18,483 bases of DNA from JASFQI01 sp050115555 (GTDB taxonomy: Bacteria; Desulfobacterota; DSM-4660; Desulfatiglandales; HGW-15), in contig JASFQI010000064.1 in NCBI GenBank assembly GCA_050115555.1, positions 1-18,483 of the forward strand. Reading direction: 5' to 3'. A program made the position numbers and the translations under genes. Positions 13,593-18,483 of the stretch are shown here, piece by piece. The notes below the pieces were generated by a model. It searched no databases. It saw only the letters and a list, made by a program, of their open reading frames with translations, and was not told where the DNA came from. How positions within the stretch are numbered: position 1 is the first letter of the stretch; every line of letters starts with the position of its first letter.

Positions 13593-14573
13593 ATGCTCCT
13601 CTACATCCTACTGTGTCTCCTCGGGTTCCTGATGCTCTACTACGGGGCGGACTGGCTCGTAAAGGGCTCCTCGAGCCTGGCGCGAAGCCTCGGGGTGACG
13701 CCCCTGGTGATCGGCCTCACCGTGGTGGCCTTCGGGACCTCCGCGCCCGAGCTCGTGGTGAGCCTGGTCTCCTCGATCACGGACAAGAGCATGATCGCCG
13801 TGGGAAACGTGGTGGGGAGCAACATCTGCAACATCGCCCTGGTCCTGGGAACCGCGGCTCTGTTTCAGCCGATCTCGAGTCACCCCTCGGTGGTGCGCAG
13901 GGACATCCCATTGATGCTGGGCATCTCCCTCTACCTCCTGATCCTCTCCCTCAACTCCATGCTGGGGCGCATCGAGGGCGCCACCCTGATCGCAGGAATC
14001 ATCCTCTACACCCTCTTCAACTTCAGGGCGGCCAAGACGGAAACGCTAAAGGGTCTCTCCCCGGAGGAGATCCTCGACGAGCTCGGCGTGGAGGAGGTGG
14101 CGCAGGTGGGCTCGCGCCCCAGGCAGGTGTTCCTGATCGCGGCGGGGATCCTGGGGGTGGTCTTCGGAGCTCAACTCGTGGTGGACTCGGCCGTGGTGAT
14201 CATGAAAGCGCTGGGCGTGAGCGAGAAGTTCATCGGGTTGACGATTGTGGCCTTCGGGACCTCCCTTCCGGAGCTCGCCACGTCCGTGGTCGCCGCCATT
14301 CGCAAGGAAATGGACATCAGCATCGGCAACCTGGTAGGGAGCAATGTGTTCAACCTGCTGAGCGTCCTGGGGGTGGCTTCGCTGGTCCGCCCCATTCCCA
14401 TTCCCGGCGGCTTTTTCGAGAGCGGTCTCTTCATCGACTACCTTGCGATGATGTTCACGAGCGCCCTGCCCTGGTTTTTCATGCGCAGGACGAATACCCT
14501 CTCCCGCTCCGGCGGGGGAGTGCTTCTTTTCTGCTATGCAGTCTACGTCACCTACCTGATCGTTACCGCCTGA
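13593..14573 (+). CDS. Calcium/sodium antiporter, CaCA superfamily (YrbG-like)
   Basis: A 326-residue inner-membrane protein with ten or eleven hydrophobic segments in two inverted halves. Each half has the ion-binding alpha repeat: GLTVVAFGTSAPELVVS followed by GNVVGSNICNIALVLG in the first, and GLTIVAFGTSLPELATS followed by GNLVGSNVFNLLSVLG in the second; the two PEL glutamates are the Ca2+ ligands in this family. A cytosolic loop of about 35 charged residues (KTETLKGLSPEEILDELGVEE) joins the halves. It exchanges Na+ (or H+) for Ca2+. The ATG at 13593 has only a weak ribosome site (AGAAGG). It appears to stand alone: no partner gene is nearby and a 476-bp gap follows. Confidence 0.93.
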   Translation: MLLYILLCLLGFLMLYYGADWLVKGSSSLARSLGVTPLVIGLTVVAFGTSAPELVVSLVSSITDKSMIAVGNVVGSNICNIALVLGTAALFQPISSHPSVVRRDIPLMLGISLYLLILSLNSMLGRIEGATLIAGIILYTLFNFRAAKTETLKGLSPEEILDELGVEEVAQVGSRPRQVFLIAAGILGVVFGAQLVVDSAVVIMKALGVSEKFIGLTIVAFGTSLPELATSVVAAIRKEMDISIGNLVGSNVFNLLSVLGVASLVRPIPIPGGFFESGLFIDYLAMMFTSALPWFFMRRTNTLSRSGGGVLLFCYAVYVTYLIVTA

Positions 14574-15049
14574 CCCGTCCTTGTAACGAAAAAATCATGT
14601 TTCTCTCATTCAATTCTCACAACACCGGCGTAGTTCCTCGGTGCAAGGCTCGACACCGCGATCCTGAACGCCCCACGGATTCGAACCCCGAGGAGGTCTC
14701 TCTTGACGCCGGCGAACGCCGCCGAGCTTGAAGAAAATGGCACGCTTCTCGCGTTCAGATGAATCACGAGACAGCGCCTCCCTTTCGATCCCGGGAAAGC
14801 CGGCAGCCTTTCCGGAGCCGTTTCCCTGACTGGGGTCGCAGTCCTTGTACTGGGAATCAATGACCTGATCCAATGATCCTCTCCCTGCCTTCAGCCCCAT
14901 AGAGGGGTCGTTATTTTCTTGACGGCGGGAAATGCTCCCCCCTACCCTGAGTGGAAGAAACCCGTCCCCGTGGTCTCGCTCCCGCAGGAGAGTCGTTGCG
15001 GGAACGAGTCGTATGTCCACGGCGGGAACGCACACCCGGGAGGGACCCC
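14574..15049. other. Long non-coding gap before kbl
   Basis: About 475 bases with no supported gene. Two overlapping minus-strand open frames of 84 and 141 residues have no recognisable domain and no good ribosome site. I see a short hairpin CGGCG-AA-CGCCG around 14711-14722 and a candidate kbl promoter at 14919-14948, but no terminator after the antiporter gene. The middle may be decayed gene sequence or a long leader. Confidence 0.45.
14919..14948 (+). promoter_or_regulatory. Candidate promoter of kbl-tdh
   Basis: TTGACG (14919-14924) and TACCCT (14943-14948) with an 18-base spacer. The -35 box is good, the -10 box poor (three of six). It would give a leader of about 95 bases. Confidence 0.3.
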
Positions 15050-16240
<1,191 letters not shown>

Positions 16241-16330
16241 GGACCGAAAAAAAAGCGAGGCCGACGCAGCTCCCCGGTCTTCAAGGGGATCTCCCTGGCG
16301 CCATGCCGCGGGAGCGGCTCCCCAACCCCC

Positions 16331-16360
16331 GCTTTCCCGCTCGAGCGGGGAGAGGAAAGC
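16331..16360. other. Hairpin in the kbl-tdh gap
   Basis: GCTTTCCC (16331-16338) can pair with GGAAAGC (16354-16360), or the inner 14-base perfect palindrome CCCGCTCGAGCGGG (16336-16349) can fold alone. There is no T run, so it is not a terminator; it could adjust tdh expression relative to kbl or protect an mRNA end. Confidence 0.45.
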
Positions 16361-16415
16361 GCGGGCAAGGCATGTTCCTCCGGCGCACTCTGAAGCGCGG
16401 AGGCGGGAGAGGACC

Positions 16416-17462
16416 ATGAAGCAACGCACCATGAAGGTCCTGGCAAAATCACGACCCCAAAAGGGCATCTGGATGGAAGAGGCGCCGGTCCCCGAGGCCG
16501 GTCCCAACGACGTCCTCATTCGAATCGTCAAGACCGCCATCTGCGGTACGGACATCCACATTTATAACTGGGATGCGTGGTCGCAGCGGACCGTTCTCGT
16601 TCCAATGACCATCGGGCACGAGTTTGCAGGGGTCATCGAAGTCATCGGCAGCGAGGTCAAGGGACTCAAGGTCGGCGACCGGGTGTCGGCCGAGGGGCAC
16701 ATCACGTGCGGCCATTGCCGCAACTGCCGTGCCGGAAAACGGCACCTGTGCCGCAATACCATCGGGGTGGGGGTTCACCGGCCCGGTTGCTTTGCGGAGT
16801 ACCTTTCGGTCCCTGCGTTCAACGTCTTCCGCCTTCCGGATTCGGTCAGCGATGAGATGGGAGCCATCCTGGATCCCTTTGGCAACGCCACCCACACCAC
16901 TCTCTCGTTCGACCTGGTCGGCGAGGACGTCCTGATCACGGGGGCGGGTCCGATCGGAATCATGGCCGTGGCCATTGCAAAACACGTGGGGGCCCGTTTC
17001 GTGGTCATCACGGATCGAAACGACTACCGCCTGAATCTCGCGCAATCCCTGGGAGCCACCCGGACCGTCAACATCACCCGTGACACGGTGGCCCGTACCA
17101 TGAAAGACCTGGGCATGAAAGAAGGATTCGACGTAGGGCTGGAGATGTCCGGGAGCCCTGATGCGTTCCGGGACCTGATCACCACCATGAATTACGGAGG
17201 GCGTGTGGCCCTTCTGGGTCTCCCACCCGATGAAATCCAGGTGGACATGACGCAGATCATTCTCAAGGGCCTCATCCTGAAGGGTATTTACGGTCGGGAG
17301 ATGTTTGAGACGTGGTACAAGATGATCACCATGCTCCAAAGCGACCTGGATATCTCGCCGGTCATCACCCATCGTTTTCCGGTCAGCCGGTATGAGGAGG
17401 CCTTTGAGGTGATGGACTCCGGGCTTTCCGGAAAGGTGCTGCTGGACTGGACCGCCCTGTAA
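16416..17462 (+). CDS. tdh: L-threonine 3-dehydrogenase, zinc-dependent
   Basis: A 348-residue medium-chain dehydrogenase that oxidises threonine to 2-amino-3-oxobutyrate with NAD+, feeding Kbl. Catalytic zinc site: KTAICGTDIHIYNWDAWSQ (Cys43, matching Cys38 of the E. coli enzyme) and TIGHEFAG; structural zinc: four Cys in HITCGHCRNCRAGKRHLC; NAD site: ITGAGPIGIMAVAIAKH. The C-terminal GLILKGIYGREMFETWYKM is the threonine-dehydrogenase type. I list the ATG at 16416, which sits after GGGAGAGG; the ATG five codons later (16431) aligns with the E. coli start and remains possible. With kbl it forms the usual two-gene pathway. Confidence 0.96.
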   Translation: MKQRTMKVLAKSRPQKGIWMEEAPVPEAGPNDVLIRIVKTAICGTDIHIYNWDAWSQRTVLVPMTIGHEFAGVIEVIGSEVKGLKVGDRVSAEGHITCGHCRNCRAGKRHLCRNTIGVGVHRPGCFAEYLSVPAFNVFRLPDSVSDEMGAILDPFGNATHTTLSFDLVGEDVLITGAGPIGIMAVAIAKHVGARFVVITDRNDYRLNLAQSLGATRTVNITRDTVARTMKDLGMKEGFDVGLEMSGSPDAFRDLITTMNYGGRVALLGLPPDEIQVDMTQIILKGLILKGIYGREMFETWYKMITMLQSDLDISPVITHRFPVSRYEEAFEVMDSGLSGKVLLDWTAL

Positions 17463-17482
17463 TCCTGCCTACGGCCGCAGGG

Positions 17483-17501
17483 GGCCGGTGTCGGCCTTTT
17501 T
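17483..17501 (+). terminator. Intrinsic terminator of kbl-tdh
   Basis: GGCCG (17483-17487), loop GTGT, CGGCC (17492-17496), then TTTTT, 20 bp after the tdh stop. Confidence 0.75.
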
Positions 17502-17529
17502 CTCCCCGCCAAAAAAAGAAATGACCTCT

Positions 17530-17557
17530 GCCCCGGGGCCTCTTTGAGGGCCGGGGC
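17530..17557 (-). terminator. GC-rich hairpin, possible terminator of the small HTH gene
   Basis: GCCCCGG/CCGGGGC (17530-17536 with 17551-17557) with an inner CCTC-TTT-GAGG stem. On the minus strand a T-rich run (TTTCTTTTTTT, 17522-17512) follows, but about eight bases after the stem, so the termination call is tentative. It lies 57 bp past the HTH gene. Confidence 0.4.
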
Positions 17558-17613
17558 GGAGCGTCTCCGCCAACCTTTCCAAGCGGACCAGGAAACGCAC
17601 GACCGAGGCCTGC

Positions 17614-17904
17614 TCACGCCCGAGTCCCGACACCTTTTTTCCTGGCTCCGTAGTATTGGATCTTGCGTTCCAATGCGGCAATACGGCGTTCGACCTCTGC
17701 GATCTTTTTCTGCACCTCCGGGGATTGGCTTTGGGTGGGAGGGGCCTTGGCGCTCTTCGCACCCTTCGAGCCCCCTTCCCGGACGATTCGCGTCACGCTC
17801 GAAACGCTGATGCCGAACCGGTCTGCAATACTCTTCTTTGAATGCCCCGCGTCGTGGGCTTTCGCTACCCCCTGTCTGACTTCTTCCGAAATTCTTTTTG
17901 CCAT
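17614..17904 (-). CDS. Small helix-turn-helix protein with coiled-coil tail
   Basis: A 96-residue protein. The ATG at 17904 has an AAAGGA site nine bases upstream; the longer reading lacks support. Residues 1-45 form a resolvase/transposase-type HTH: MAKRISEEVRQGVAKAHDAG, then HSKKSIADRFGISVSSVTRIVRE. A Lys/Ala/Ser/Pro/Gln linker follows (about 46-62), and residues about 63-85 (PEVQKKIAEVERRIAALERKI) show a heptad pattern for a coiled coil. The tail is basic. It could be a small DNA-binding regulator or a relic of a transposase N-terminus, but the own promoter, ribosome site and dimerisation helix speak for a functional gene. No partner is visible. Confidence 0.8.
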   Translation of the reverse strand: MAKRISEEVRQGVAKAHDAGHSKKSIADRFGISVSSVTRIVREGGSKGAKSAKAPPTQSQSPEVQKKIAEVERRIAALERKIQYYGARKKGVGTRA

Positions 17905-17935
17905 GAGACCGTCCTTTCTGTTTAAAAGCGATCTC

Positions 17936-17964
17936 ATTATGGCCTATTCGTCGCTTCTATGCAA
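17936..17964 (-). promoter_or_regulatory. Candidate promoter of the small HTH gene
   Basis: On the minus strand TTGCAT (17964-17959), exactly 17 bases, CATAAT (17941-17936). The -10 box matches five of six. The start codon lies about 32 bases downstream. Confidence 0.5.
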
Positions 17965-18218
17965 ATGGGATTGCGTTCCCTCTTTAAAGGGAGGATGAGG
18001 TTTTGCAAGTGGTTGATTTTGCTGGTTTAGCCCTTGAATGTTAAGGCTGAAATGAGGCTGAAACGAAACTGGAATCACAAGGAACTACAGAGTCTTTCCG
18101 GAAAATGATACCGTTGAAATAGATATTTTAAGAACAAGATCCCGGGAATTTCTACAATTGTGAGAAATGCCCGAGTTTCGATCCAGAGACACGGGAAAGC
18201 GCATTCCGACCGGGAAAG

Positions 18219-18401
18219 ATGAGCATTGAAATCAACAAGAGGATTTGCGAAGAATGCGCGGAAAGGGAGACCATCACCCCCCATCATACACTTTGCCCGA
18301 TACGCATGGGAAAGAGAGGCAGGCAGCCAGTTCAAAAACGCAGGAAAACGGCCCCAGGAAAAGGCAGAGCAATCAGATACTCAAAGCCCGAACATGCTTG
18401 A
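18219..18401 (+). CDS. Doubtful small Cys/His-containing basic ORF, 60 residues
   Basis: Unrecognised. The frame begins MSIEINKRICEECAERE, with a CxxC-like pair, then TPHHTLCPIRMGKRGR and a strongly basic tail. CxxC followed by HH and another Cys could be a small zinc knuckle. The ribosome site is poor (GGGAAAG almost touching the ATG), the length is near chance, and its end overlaps the downstream promoter. Keep only as a candidate. Confidence 0.25.
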   Translation: MSIEINKRICEECAERETITPHHTLCPIRMGKRGRQPVQKRRKTAPGKGRAIRYSKPEHA

Positions 18402-18412
18402 CAAGTATCTGA
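18373..18412. repeat. Nine-base inverted repeat around a promoter -35 box
   Basis: TCAGATACT (18373-18381) and AGTATCTGA (18404-18412) are perfect reverse complements, 22 bases apart, with centres 31 bases apart (about three helical turns). The TTGACA box lies just inside the right arm. This fits an operator with two half sites, or a hairpin. Confidence 0.6.
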
Positions 18413-18426
18413 AAATATGATATTTT
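18398..18426 (+). promoter_or_regulatory. Strong sigma-70-like promoter pointing out of the window
   Basis: TTGACA (18398-18403), a perfect -35, then exactly 17 bases and TATTTT (18421-18426). The gene it drives would begin beyond position 18483. Confidence 0.6.
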
Positions 18427-18483
18427 TTCTTTGTTTTATTGCGCTCGAACGATTCCCAAACCTTATTTAAACCTGATGGGGGA

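Larger units (their letters stand above)
17965..18483. other. AT-richer stretch at the right edge, poorly coding
   Basis: Base composition drops to a more AT-rich mix than the rest of the window and no clear gene spans it. It contains one doubtful 60-residue frame (18219-18401) and, at the end, a promoter flanked by inverted repeats. It may be the upstream control region of a gene beyond the window, or the border of an acquired segment. Confidence 0.5.

Noticed and set aside
14676..14690. tRNA T-loop-like string (GGTTCGAATCC-type on the minus strand)
   Set aside because: The flanking bases do not form a five-pair T stem, and no acceptor, D or anticodon arms could be drawn around it.
18075..18335. 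Minus-strand 86-codon frame at the right edge
   Set aside because: No ribosome site, no domain pattern, and it lies in a low-coding AT-richer stretch where chance frames are expected.

Overview
The window looks like chromosomal DNA of an anaerobic, high-GC, Gram-negative bacterium of the Deltaproteobacteria/Desulfobacterota type. I infer this from the gene families present: lone PocR-type sensor domain, YedE/TusA/DUF3343 selenium-sulfur cassette, DUF134/DUF5320 pair, KDO transferase (so an LPS outer membrane), stand-alone IMP cyclohydrolase and short Cys-rich proteins. I cannot name a genus. Coding density is high, strong AGGAGG-type ribosome sites are common, and there are no rRNA genes, tRNA genes, insertion sequences or CRISPR arrays that I can support.

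Layout. 1-2562 (minus strand): a lone PocR-domain protein, then a MoxR-type AAA+ ATPase that overlaps a partial gene running off the left edge. The partial product looks like a member of the TraB/Tiki/ChaN superfamily. 2563-3376: mostly non-coding, with a promoter, a strong two-way terminator and a 52-residue protein. 3377-6132 (minus): a tight four-gene cassette, yedE-like transporter, TusA-like carrier, two-part DUF3343 protein and ribokinase/NnrD-like enzyme. 6448-7331 (minus): a complete small transcription unit with promoter, palindromic operator candidate, DUF134 regulator, DUF5320 Gly/Arg-rich protein and terminator. 7402-10037 (minus): KDO transferase WaaA and, downstream, a 404-residue protein with a Gly-rich nucleotide-binding-like segment that I do not recognise firmly. 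10221-10817 (plus): stand-alone IMP cyclohydrolase domain of PurH. 10814-13339 (minus): Mth938-like protein, cupin, metallo-beta-lactamase/beta-CASP nuclease and a 57-residue Cys-rich protein, probably one operon. 13593-14573 (plus): Ca2+/Na+-type antiporter. 15050-17501 (plus): kbl and tdh, the two enzymes that turn threonine into glycine and acetyl-CoA, closed by a terminator. 17614-17964 (minus): small HTH/coiled-coil protein with its own promoter. 17965-18483: AT-richer, poorly coding stretch ending in a good promoter with a 9-bp inverted repeat around it, aimed at a gene outside the window.

How the genes work together. The clearest pathway is threonine catabolism (tdh plus kbl). The YedE cassette probably moves and carries a reduced selenium or sulfur species: the membrane channel brings it in, TusA and the DUF3343 protein offer carrier cysteines, and the kinase-like enzyme does an unknown step. 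The most interesting material is this cassette, the MoxR plus TraB/Tiki-like pair, and the small proteins and control sites around the DUF134 unit, at 10814-10987 and at the right edge. No selenocysteine-type in-frame TGA was noticed in any gene called here.
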